Below are positions 20,401 through 31,289 of a stretch of 64,000 nucleotides of DNA, piece by piece. The stretch is from positions 24,099,878 to 24,163,877 of the forward strand of contig NC_045148.1 of assembly GCF_008831285.2 (NCBI RefSeq), given 5' to 3'. Source of the DNA: Nymphaea colorata. Lineage: Eukaryota > Streptophyta > Magnoliopsida > Nymphaeales > Nymphaeaceae. Each line of letters starts with the position of its first letter. The stretch's first letter is position 1. Below the pieces are notes generated by a model. That model was not told the DNA's origin. It saw only the letters and a list, made by a program, of their open reading frames with translations, and ran no database searches. The position numbers and the translations under genes are program-made.

Positions 20401-21211
20401 ACATTGTCTTGCATCTTGAGCAAAATTTTGTTTGTGCTTTTCATTCAACTCTTTGTGATCCAACATCATCATAATTGCCACACTTCAACTCCACCATTCG
20501 ACGGAACGTTAAGGAAAGTAGTATCTCCACACAAATTTGAGCATATCCTATCTGCAGTTCAACCTTTGTGAAGGGATTGACTTCCATTCACTCCCCACCC
20601 AGCACCCTGGCTACACCCATTTGTTCCAAGCCTCCTGCTTGGATGCATTGGACTCCTCCTTGTCGGTTCCCTGGATCAAGGACCACCTCATGGTCCCCAC
20701 TGGCATCTCTGGGATCAGCATCCAGGGTGGGGGCCTTACTTCCTCACAATTGTTGCATTGTCTCCTAGAAGCATAGACAGGGGAAAGAGAGAAACGAAAG
20801 ACCCTATGAAAGGAGCTCTAATAAAAACACTAGGAGAGCTTCTCCCTCCTATGACCCTACTAGATTTTCTAAATGACCAACTAAATTTGGACAAACATAA
20901 TACCAGAATACATAATACCAACAATTAATTAATAAGCGGAACTAAAACATATTTGCAATAATTTCATATACATGATAACTATTGCATGCATGCATACTAA
21001 CATTTATGCGAAACTGGTTACCAGTGTATGAAATTTTTAAGCCATTTTTAATAATGACAAAACATGCCCATGATTATTAAAAAAAAGAAACTCTTTGTAG
21101 GGAGAAAAAGGAAGACCACAAAAAGAAAATTTTAGGATTCGGTAAAGATAAAATTTATCAGTGTATATATATATCATTATGGTTAAGATACCCCTTTAAG
21201 TAGTAAAAAAA
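20401..21211. other. Intergenic; no recognised gene
   Basis: The first part may be the continuation of the LINE relic on the minus strand. A GC-richer stretch at 20570-20770 is open on the plus strand (66-79 codons, proline/serine-rich) without a known domain. The rest is AT-rich. Confidence 0.4.
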
Positions 21212-22480
21212 AGCTTTTTTGTCTTTTTGTCCTCCTCATAACGTTATCTCATTATCCCATAAATTTTTTTTTTATCTCATAAACATTATCTCATACTTAA
21301 GTTTAACATTATCTCAAACATCCGTCTATTATCTCATTATCTTATAAATAATTTATTTTCACAAAAGCAATATCTCATATTTATGTTTAGTCTTATCTGA
21401 TACATCCATCTATCATCTCATTATCTTACATGTGTTTTATTATCTCATAAAGATCAACTCATACATATGTTTAGTGTTACCTCATATATCCATCGGTCGT
21501 CCACTAACTCATATCTCATAAATGTTTTGTTTTCTCATAAACATAATCTCCTACTTATTTGTTATTTCATACCCATTTGTTATCTCATGCATATGCATAT
21601 GCAATGTTTGGGTGTGAAAGAAAATGTGCATGTTTGTAGTATGGTCCACATCCAGCCTACACTCGTTACATACGCAAAGCGGCGGATAAAACTCTCTCTC
21701 ATATTCATGATGTTGTACTTTTCACTATTAAATGTCTTTGTGTGCATATTTGTTCTTGAAACCTTATATTAAATCTCTCAGCTTCATGTAGTAGTGAGAC
21801 AAGGCTTTCAAATTACTTAACATAAGCTGGAATAAGTCAATAGTATGCATTATTTGGGAAACTTTCCCAAGTTCTCATCCCCATCTTCCCTTTTCAGGTG
21901 ATTGCAAATAAAAGGGCTGACAATGTGGCTGGCGCATTCCTGAGATGGCCTTGTTATGCCAAAATCGGTCAATGATCTACCAGAATCTGATGTATGGAGT
22001 AGTTTGCGGTGCAATAATACATGAATTAATTTAAGTTCTCCTTCCTAGACATTATGCGGGGTATTATGTTCCATAAAAAAAATGATTCTACAATTGTGAT
22101 TTGCAACCAGTTCAGATACAGACGATTTATCGCCGATTTGGTTGAATGAATTGTGAAATTTCGAACAGCATTATAAATTAAAAGTCATATTTTTCTCAAA
22201 ATGCAACATATAAAAAAGTTAATTAAATACTATCTGAAAATATATTAAAACAGTGCATATATAACAAGTCCCAATTAGTGCCCCCATGTGGATCTGGTTG
22301 CAGCAACAGCTTGCTGGCCTCCTACCTTTATCATTTCGGTAACAGGTTGTTTCCCCACGTTTTTCAGTGAAAGAGAGTGACGCCCAAAGTGCCTCCATTT
22401 CATGTGAATTTTATTCTTAATGCAGCAAATAATTGCAAATATTGCTGAGTTTGTTTCTATTGAGACAAATACTTGTAAAT
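21212..22480. repeat. Dispersed repeat Z, copy 2 (lacks the central 0.8 kb)
   Basis: Matches 14435-15190 directly joined at 21987 to 15987-16440. The junction reads ctaccagaat|ctgatgtatgg. Contains the ttatctcat minisatellite at 21235-21600. Near 22205 there is a 40-bp-scale insertion relative to copy 1. No gene. Confidence 0.8.
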
Positions 22481-23104
22481 TTTTTTGTTAATATTTTGCT
22501 ATATATCCTATTGTTTATCCTTGTGAAAAGCACATAATCTGTTACGTAAGAACCTGTAAATCACTTACCTAGTTTTACTCTAATATGGTGCCATGATAAT
22601 AAAAGAGCTATATTTAAGTCTAGAAATTCCTGAAGATATATAACTAATTTGGTCCTTAATGGAAGAATATAAGCTATATACTAATAATTAATATGCATCT
22701 ACAACGGTACATCTCTTAATTCTTTTTATTTTTTCCCAAATAAATATAGAAGCATCTCTTCCTTGTCTGAACAAAACAATTTGGCATGTTTAGTTTATTT
22801 AATTTGTAGCGGGATTGGAAATTAACACATAGGTGGATATTAAACTTCCACAGTAAATTATTCAAAACTAATTAATATTGAGGTTGTTAAGTTTTTTTAT
22901 AAAATATTTTGAAAAGTTGTTAGTAAAAGCGGTGGGTGTCGGTCGCTAACAAGGCTGAACAAAATCCCCAAAATGGTGCAAATTAATCTGTTGATTCCAG
23001 CTCATTGTGCATATCTTTGGGACAACGACAACATTTACTGGTAAGGTGGATCCTCATGTACAGTGGACATCCCAAACAATGCACCAATTAACGAACAGCT
23101 AATA
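22481..23104. other. Intergenic, no recognised feature
   Basis: AT-rich sequence with no open frame of note and no match to other parts of the window that I can see. Confidence 0.5.
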
Positions 23105-23650
23105 TTGAATTTTTTTTTTATTAGGGGGGTCGTGGGGGAAGAGAGAGAGAGAGATGAGAGAGAGAGAGCGCTTCTCAGTTACAGAAACATGGATGGTGAG
23201 CATATGAAGCAGGGGTAAAGTGTGTCGCAGGCCTCCTCATGAGCTTGTTGTTGCCCACTCCAACATCATCAACATCATCGTTGTCTTCTCAAAAGATTTA
23301 GTGGAGAAAGTATGACTTAGCAAATGAAAGAATAGTAGGGCCTTCTACCTCTTGGGATCTGTTATGGAAAATGAAAACGAATTCTTAAAGTTGTGTTATA
23401 TTAACTTTGTTTTTTTACACCTACTGTAAAGCTGTAAAATTGAATCATGGTATTCCTTGCCATGCATGAGAAATTCTATAGAAGGTTGAAGACATGATTT
23501 TCATGTAACAGAAAATATTCTTTTACACCTGTAAAAAAATTGATTATCTACATAAAGAGTATAAAATATGTGAAAGGAAGAAGAGCACGATGCTCGTATT
23601 TTTTTTTTAGGGGGGTCGTGGGGGAAGAGAGAAAGAGAGAGAGAGATCAT
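23105..23650 (+). repeat. Dispersed repeat X, copy 2, bracketed by a short direct repeat
   Basis: The core 23213-23615 matches 860-1130 (inverted) and 29925-30110 (direct). It is bracketed by a roughly 40-bp direct repeat containing ggggggtcgtgggggaagag at 23124-23143 and again at about 23608-23627, each followed by a GA run. The bracketing repeats could be remnants of short terminal repeats or of unequal exchange. No coding sequence. Confidence 0.7.
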
Positions 23651-24175
23651 TGATTTTGTTTAGAAAAACAGAAATGAAATATTAATGAGTTAAATGAAAA
23701 ACAGCAAGAACATTTGAGTTCTACTATTTGCTAGGTTATTTTTCTTGATATTTGTTATCATAATTTTTCAAAAAATTGGGGAAGATCGTAACACGTTGTG
23801 GAAATTTTCTGCTCGATCGACCATCACGCATGTTGAAACGAATATATATATATAGAACAGCCGGTTTTCTGGTCTTTCGAGGATGGTGTATATTTTTCTG
23901 TTTGGCTCGCAATCTGTCCTTAGGCATATTCTGATCTTGATAAACTTTGTCTACAATGCAAAAAAAAAATCACTTTCAAATTAGTTGATATCAACGCACA
24001 TATGATTAACGAGTTGGACGCAGTGTATTAGGCAACTATTTCCCAAATTCCATTGATTTTCCAGTCTTCTCCTTTTTTGTTGGTTTAAAGCTCAATTTGG
24101 CTTTGGTAGAGCAGGGCTTGGTTTCATCTCAAAACCTAAGAATAGGGTTTCGTTATTTGTAATATGTAGTGGCCC
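23651..24175. other. Intergenic, no recognised feature
   Basis: AT-rich; a short (TA)n run lies near 23840. No domain in the few short frames. Confidence 0.45.
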
Positions 24176-24436
24176 CAGGGCTGCACATGCATGAGTCAAG
24201 TCAAGCTCTAGTTGGGTCATCCCAAGCTCGACTTCACTCAAAAAACTTGAGCTCGAACTCGACTCGAGCTCCAAAGCAAGCTCGAGCTCGACTCGATGAT
24301 ACAACATTGGGCTCAAACTCAACTCACTTAACTTGTTTATGTTAAACATGTCATGTTTCATTTAACTTGTCTAACTCGTTTAGTTTTTACTCGTTCATTT
24401 TTTTTTTCTCATTACAATTCAATATTCATTGCTAGA
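24176..24436. mobile_element. hAT-like miniature element, left part
   Basis: Starts with cagggctgca (24176-24185), the usual hAT-type terminus, and continues with repeated gctcgagctcgactcg-like words common in plant hAT miniature elements. It runs into a 26-27-bp stretch ending attcaatattcattg (24406-24431) that is shared with 43591-43617, after which the right part of what looks like the same element continues at 43.6 kb. No right terminus is present here, so this copy is truncated. Confidence 0.55.
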
Positions 24437-24594
24437 GCTCTCTCCTACTGGCTTGTGGCTATATCGATTGGCTTCGGGTCAAATAAGAACAACTATCATC
24501 TGAAACATCTGAAAAACGACTACACTTAATGGCTTAAGCTGTTGTTCCCAAAAGGTACACCATTAGAGTAAGTGCGCCCGCCGGCTCTAAGCTC
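24437..24594. other. Intergenic spacer
   Basis: Short unique spacer between the hAT-like part and repeat Y copy B. No feature seen. Confidence 0.4.
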
Positions 24595-25390
24595 TGTTCC
24601 TTCGACTGATTGTTTGCATCGGATTTGAGGTTGTCTATTGCACTGACCTCCCCACCCACCAAAGTGAGGCGGTGCCATGCAGCTGAGATGACCCTTCAAA
24701 GCCACAAAGGATCTACAGACTATAATTGACAAGGTAATGTGTGGGCGTGGGCGTGGGTATGACATTTCTGCTCAAGTGTTTGGGAAATCCTAATTCCTAA
24801 AGAAGAAAAGGTAAATCCTGGACTGCAAGGGCATTGTCTCCCAAATATTGAATTTGTCGTGGCACTGAACGGGCCCAATGGAAAATCGGTCACTTATTTA
24901 TTGATGGGTTTAAGAAGCTGGAGCAGCGGTAGCCATTAAAATGAAGGGATAATTTACAAAATTACTCATCTCAGTCTAAATTATCTACAAAGGAAGAGAA
25001 AAATAAAATGGACAATTTTCATTAAAAGGGCAACTGTGTAAATTATTCCTTATAATTTTAGTGACTTCGATGCAGAAGCACGTTTCTTCATTTTTCAGAG
25101 TTGACTGGTGATTTACTATTTTGCCAAAAATTGAAAAAAAGGTTTTACGAAAATAGTTTTTTAAAAATTATTTTTTAATTAGTTTTGCAAAACAGATTTG
25201 TATGTTTGGATATAGAATGAAAACAGTTTTTCATTTTTAATTAATTTGGTTAAAATATTTTCTTCCAAAAATAATTTTTCATAAAACTTGCATTTCTTAT
25301 CATCCAAACTCTTACCAAACAGTGTCTTATAAGGAACAATCATTTTTTACCTCAAAAAATGAGTTTTGCCACCCAAACAACTTAAATGTG
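24595..25390. repeat. Dispersed repeat Y, copy B
   Basis: Matches copy A in order: 24597-24700 with 2018-2110, 24769-25085 with 3834-4165, and 25130-25390 with 4320-4590. It lacks the Harbinger insertion. A ggcgtggg repeat occurs at 24743-24758. Confidence 0.8.
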
Positions 25391-26084
25391 CATTCTTGTG
25401 AATATGAAATATTAATCCTCTCAGGGAGGAAATTAAGAGGACACTCTTGGAGAACGATCCAAACACAAAAAATTATATGTTAAAGTTTTTTTACTTGGTA
25501 CGTGGGAGAAAAGTCGACGGATGGAATATGCCATGGGACAAAAAAAATGTTCAACTAATAGACATACAAAACTATCTGATCGAAACTAGTGGTTTTCAGC
25601 AATTATTTCTAAAACCTGACTAATTAAAAGCATGTGCATTGCCGAGAAAGCTAAACAATCAAAATTAAATTACAGATATATGCCGAAAGAAAATATATAA
25701 AATGGTTGGACAGATGTCATCAGTGATAACCATTAAAAAATGCATGAAGAACCACTAAAAAATGGAGGGTGGCTTTGATCTGAATGCAGGTTTATAGTCA
25801 TACTTTCAGGTATTGGTTTATTTTTCGAAAGACTTTGACTCTCTCCCCCTGTCAAATCTCTCTCTCTCTCAGAGAATGTTGAAGTAGCGGAGTCATTTAG
25901 ATGTACATCTTTTCTTCCACGTCAAAGAAAACAAAGTGGGTGATCAGTGAACAGCAATTTAAAAATGTGTAGGGCGTTTTTGATGTGAATGGTTGGCAGC
26001 TGCAAAAAAAAAAAATAATGCATATTGTAGAGTTTTGTATTACCTAAGGATGAGCATTCGTTCAGGTACCCTATTTCTCCCCCT
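25391..26084. other. Intergenic, no recognised feature
   Basis: AT-rich. A short (CT)n tract lies near 25857-25871. No gene-like frame. Confidence 0.5.
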
Positions 26085-26085
26085 T

Positions 26086-26135
<50 letters not shown>

Positions 26136-26143
26136 AATATATA

Positions 26144-26178
<35 letters not shown>
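26085..26178. repeat. (CT)n-(TA)n compound microsatellite
   Basis: A (CT)n run at about 26089-26111 passes directly into long (TA)n runs to 26176, broken by short interruptions. Confidence 0.95.
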
Positions 26179-27234
26179 GTGAGCATCGTCTTCCTTAGTG
26201 AGACATTGATGGAAAATCATCACTTCGAATGTCTGGATGGACAATCCACCATCGGCAAGAATGAGTGTTCTTGTGGTGACTATCGCCTATGGCAACAAGC
26301 ACAGATTTTCCTTTCTAATGTCATTGCAAACCCCCATGACTGCTGTGTTAGAACTACAAGATAAATGATGAGAATTTACCTTGCGGGCCTCTCTTTGATC
26401 ATGATTAAGCTTCTCCATAGATTTACCTCCGCCTCCATGGATACGTCCACAAAGATGCAACTTTATTATCTTTTATGAAAAGGCTCTAATTGGTGGCGAG
26501 CAGTCGAATTTCTTCTGCTAAGGAATAATGGAAAATGAAACTCAGGAGATGTACACGTACATATGAACTGAGAAGATGTTCTTCTTTAAATTCCAAAATT
26601 TCCTTCGCTGAAGTGCAGTAATACTTTAAATTTTGAAGCTTTTGGACTCATTAGGCAAACAAAACACTATGTAATTATTTCATAAATATAAATATGCACG
26701 AAACAGTCCTACATCTGCCTCTACCCCTGCCTTCAGACCATAAGGTGGGGAAACATCCAAAAGAAGCTGGCCGCCTTAGGAACAAGGCCTTAGAGGTGCA
26801 GGCAGCAATGGCTTTCTTCCTTCTTTTGCCTCCAAGGTTCGGGATGAAGGGATTGAGAAACAGCATTGCGGACATATGAGGTAATTTGCATGAAGCATAC
26901 CTTCAAAGATGTGAGCTATATCACACTTGCCGCCCATTTCTTTCCTTCTGCATATATGTCATCTGCTAACACGCCTGAGCTATACTCCAAGAAAATGTTG
27001 CAGGCTCGTAGGAGCCAGTGCGAAGGGAAGCATTGATTCAGTGTGCGCCGATGGGCGAGAACCACCAGAACCGGTAGAAGAAGAACTTGAGGAGGCAGCC
27101 ATGAGATCACATGCCAATACCAAGCAGCAGCAAAAAAATTAAAGACACGAGTAATGGAATGGCTCGTGCAGAAGGAAAATTTCCTAAGGATTTGGTGAGG
27201 CAATACCAGGATGAGCTTTGCCTTTTTTAAAATA
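26179..27234. other. Intergenic; unassigned protein-like frames
   Basis: A minus-strand region (about 27105-26920) starts MAASSSSSTGSGG and continues PFALAPTSLQHFLG, and 26875-26675 (minus) is also open. The composition looks protein-like and it lies on the internal side of a reverse-strand primer-binding-site-like motif at 27236, so it may be cargo of an LTR element. No domain recognised. Confidence 0.3.
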
Positions 27235-27235
27235 A

Positions 27236-27560
27236 GCACTGATACCATAATAGAGCAAGAGAGAAAAGGAAAGATAGGTGGGCGATGCAAATTATAGAGG
27301 TTCGGTCATTTGACCTACATCCTCTCTCTCATACCAATTTTTCATGTATTTTGGTATCAAGTTCCATTTTCTGTTATATGTTTACAGTTCTCAACGTGAC
27401 ACTTATTTTTCTTAAGAAAAGATTTTCAACAGTGTATTTTCATTCAACTCTGATCTTTCATGAACGTCGGATTCATGCCCACTTGCCTCTTCTCTCTCTC
27501 TCTTTTCTTTTCCCCTTTATTTCGTCCGCTTATCTCATCCGGTGTTGGATTAGTTAAGCA
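27236..27560 (-). mobile_element. LTR-like piece with initiator-tRNA primer-site-like motif (minus)
   Basis: On the minus strand an 11/12 match to tggtatcagagc lies at 27247-27236. It is followed on the plus side by gagagaaaaggaaag and ggttcggtcatttgacctac (27299-27318), the same order as at 13.5 and 13.9 kb. The remainder to about 27560 is the putative LTR body. Its right edge and any partner LTR are not identified. Confidence 0.4.
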
Positions 27561-29810
27561 TGTCTCAACACGAGGGAGATTCAACTGCGTGCACACGTTT
27601 GTGCAAGCAACAAAAATTAGTCTTTTAATATTTTAGAATTTTTTTATAATGGTCTGTACATTATAATCTTTTAGTATTTTTATAATTCCTTTTTTGCCCT
27701 TTAAAAGTCTTCTTTAAAACAGACTTGTTGTGCAAGGAAACTTGCAACTGGAACCAGCAACCTGGCACCAACTGTTATATTTGGATGGTTGTAATTTAAA
27801 TTTAATAACCTGGAAACTGACTGTACTTTCTGATAGAGACATGGAAGAGATGGATCCATTTTTGTTATTAAAAGCATTTACCTGCTTTGACTTTTAAGAA
27901 GAGGGTCCTTGTTATTTTCTTTGAACCCATGAACTGTGCATGAATGGTTAACGTATAAAAACATGACTGCCGATAGAGATATTCATTCGACCCTTTTTTG
28001 GGTCTTCTCTATAATAAATGCCTTTTTGGGGACATTAAGCTCGTTAGACTTGTCAAGTTGTTGCATAGATAATAGTTAATCCAGAGCTAGCTTGAACTAT
28101 TGTCAAGCCAATTAGTCATCTCCTCTTCCTGGTGTGTTTGGTAGTTTCGGATCTTATATCTAAGGTTGATCTGAAATTCTTTTTTTTTCCTTAATGGGAC
28201 CCATAAACAAACAGTATATTTCTCACCCACAGAAAAATGAGGATTTGAGATTATTAATATAAGGCCAAAACCTCAGATTTGAACTTTGATGGAAGCATAA
28301 GCCATGGCAATGACAATGAATTAAGATGCTTCGTAAATCTTTTGAAGACTTAAACCTAGAAAAAAAATATCAAAATGGGAACGAATTTATGGTGCCTTTT
28401 AATTAATTGGAGGAAGACTTCATTTTACTTCGAAACGGGAACGTAAATCGCTTTTCTTGTTTTTTGAAATTGAAGGCAAGACTTGATCTAAGACATTCAA
28501 ATTTTGACAACTTTTTCCAGTCTTGCTCACTACTTGGTAAAAAAATTCAGACATGTTTTCTGTAATTTTAGAGATAGAAAAAACAATGGCTTATTTATAA
28601 AAAAGGATGTTGACATCATAGGCAGTTTCTGTTTAGGATCCAATTTTTCTTGGGCATAATTCAAGAAACGAGCGTCATTTTTCTGTAAGGTTTGACATGT
28701 GATTAAATGTCACCTCTTAACAAGTGAAACTTCAAACAGTAAAGTTTTTATTTGCCTATGCAAATTATAGTTAACTCTCTATATATATTGAAACATATTC
28801 TCGAGGGTATAGCATATCCTGCTCAGGTCCACATGCAATCTACGACCACAAAAAGGCCGTGGGAATGGAGGGGCCTTTAAGATATCTTCTGGTGGTGGAA
28901 TGTTAATCTCCTTTTCACCCGAAGTACATCAGCTTTATGGTCCTGAAATTCCAAAGGGTAAAGAATATTTTTCAATTAAAACCAAAGTGTAAACCACTAA
29001 GACCCGTCAATAGTATATTTGTGTGTGCGCCCACATATGACAGTACTCTTAAACACTTCGATGGTCCAGCAATGGATGGGAGTCCTGGAATTCGTGTGCA
29101 ACTCTACCTATTTTAAATGTGGTGTTCAAATAAATGAAAATGTGAACCTATCTTTTGCAGATCTGTTAAACCTTGATCAGATATATATTAAATGTGCAAC
29201 TGCTTACTATAGACTGAATTTTGGTGGCGAAGCGTACTTTTGTTGTTACGCCAGTTATTATGACATTTAATACTATATAAGTGTAGATAATTGTGGCTTA
29301 ATCTGATGTACTATAATTTCCTGAACATTTTTAAGTATTAATATTAAAATAGTAACTTTAAGAAAAAGGTGATCGGACGATAGAGAGAGAATGTGCATAA
29401 GATATTCAAATGGGTGCTATAGGTATTTTATTTTGCCGCTAAAATTGGCAACTTAGTTTAAGTGGATGGCTTTAAACTGAAGGGTGAAACTTTCATAAGG
29501 CTTAAGAAGTTAAAATTAAACGCAAAGTTAAGTCGGTTTTGGAAAATATTATCAAACTACAAGGGTCGTTGCTGAGAAAGTCTCAAAGGATAAACATACC
29601 GGGTTAGCTTAATTAAATAACAATAAAAACAATAAAGATAACAACAATAATAATAATAACAATACCATGAATAACAAGATTTAATGTAAAGAAAGAATAA
29701 AAAAAAAAGGAACAACAAAAGCAGACAAAGTAGGAGAAGAATGAACGTGAAGTGTGACCAAGCAATAATAATGAAGAAGGATTTCACAAGTTCATGTGAA
29801 GATGACGTGG
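27561..29810. other. Intergenic, no recognised gene
   Basis: Over 2 kb of AT-rich sequence. An 83-codon open frame (29019-29270, plus) shows no known domain. A simple tract of aataataataataac words lies near 29620-29665. Nothing else is supported. Confidence 0.5.
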
Positions 29811-30112
29811 ATGTAGCATCTTATGTGATGATGTATGCTGCTATCTGACGGTGGAAATAATGCCTCACAAATGGCTGTGCGACGTCATCTGACATCTTCA
29901 TCTCCCATATTTCTCGGCACCATTTTACACCTACTGTAAAGCTGTAAAATTGAACCATGGTATTCCTTGCCATGCATGAGAAATTCTATAGAAGGTTGAA
30001 GGCATGATACTGTTGTAACAGAAAATATTCTTTTACGCCTGTAAAAAAATTGATTATCTACATAAAGAGTATAAATATGTGAAAGGAAGAAGAGCACGAT
30101 ACTCTGTTCCAT
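29811..30112. repeat. Mosaic of dispersed repeats (inverted piece of 1.9-2.0 kb joined to repeat X)
   Basis: About 29820-29925 is the reverse complement of 1917-2023 (landmarks gggagatgaagat, agccatttgtga and ttatttccaccgtca read on the minus strand). It is joined directly at about 29926 to 29926-30110, a direct copy of repeat X (compare 23424-23610). Confidence 0.7.
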
Positions 30113-30889
30113 CCATTCCCAGCCTCCTTGGTTATGCCCTTTTGATTCCGTGGCAGCCCTGATTTTCTCTTATGCGTCATCTGAAACTTGCAAGATATTG
30201 CAAGGGGAGGAAAGTAGTGGTGGCAGACGAGAAGTGTTGGGCTTGTGATGATGCACAACAGGTTGATGCATTATTTTGAGGGGCCAAAAAAGACAATGGT
30301 CTATTTTTCTATAGCCCTGCCTCCTCTTTTCCCAAAAGTTCTTTATATGGCTAGATTTCTTTTGCACCGGTTCAAATTGTTCCAAAAAAATGTCAAATTG
30401 GGTGCTTCAATTTCGTTGTTATTTCTGTTGGATAGTGGTCCTGAGCCCTATCCTTCATCTCGTAACTGCAAGCTAGATTAAATTGAAAAACTGATTTCCG
30501 AAATAAAAGATTTCATTAAAAGGAAATTCAAAGCTTATTTTGTTACCATTTTCGAACCTGCCAAAAATTCTCTAGCGATAATCGCTGCTGGGATTCAGGA
30601 AATCCTGGGAGGCAAACAGTAAAGTCTCAGCTTATGTTCATCTGAAGGTTGATCATTAGATTAACCTTGCAACGCCTCACAAAGTGATGTAGTTAGCTAT
30701 AAAAATACTGTTCTTGCTTAAACGAGCCTTGAGTCTATCCATTTTATACTTGTCACAGGATACTTTGCTCAAGGTTTAGTGTCGAGCACAAGCTTGGTCT
30801 TGGTTTGTTGAGTGGAGTTTGAACTGACCCTTTAAAGCACAATAGCTCGAACAGGACAAGACATGAGCAGAGTTGGGCTCTAGCCCACT
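30113..30889. other. Intergenic, no recognised feature
   Basis: Short frames on both strands without known domains. Confidence 0.45.
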
Positions 30890-31143
30890 TCTGTATAAAC
30901 CACAACTATAATATATGCTATTGGCAATGACTCTTACCATAGCGAATAGTCATAATGCAGTTGCCGATAAACTTATTGGCAAGTACTCTTGCCCTAGCGA
31001 ACAACTAAGGTTGCCCTTGCCCTTTACAGCATGGGGAAAAGTCTTTTGTTAGGCCCAAGGTCATTGTCAATAACATCGTTGGTAAGAACTCGTTGAGTTA
31101 TTGACAATGGTAGAAGTCGTTGCTAGAAGTTCTTACAGTAGTG
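30890..31143. mobile_element. CACTA-like miniature element, right end
   Basis: Ends in acagtagtg (31135-31143), the reverse of a CACTA terminus, preceded by recurring subterminal words (ttggcaa, gttggtaagaa, ttattgacaatgg, cttaccatagcgaa). No left CACTA terminus was found upstream, so the start is approximate and the call tentative. Confidence 0.4.
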
Positions 31144-31289
31144 ATTCCTCTACTGCTATAGGTCTCCTTTTTCTTTTGAAAACAAAACAAAATGCTACTT
31201 ATATAGCAGGTAAGCCAGTTCCTTCTAATTTGAAAGTGGGATGGCTTCAAACAGATAATCTAGATCCATACCAACAAACATAAACATAG
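31144..31289. other. Spacer between CACTA-like end and LINE 3' end
   Basis: No recognised feature. Confidence 0.4.
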
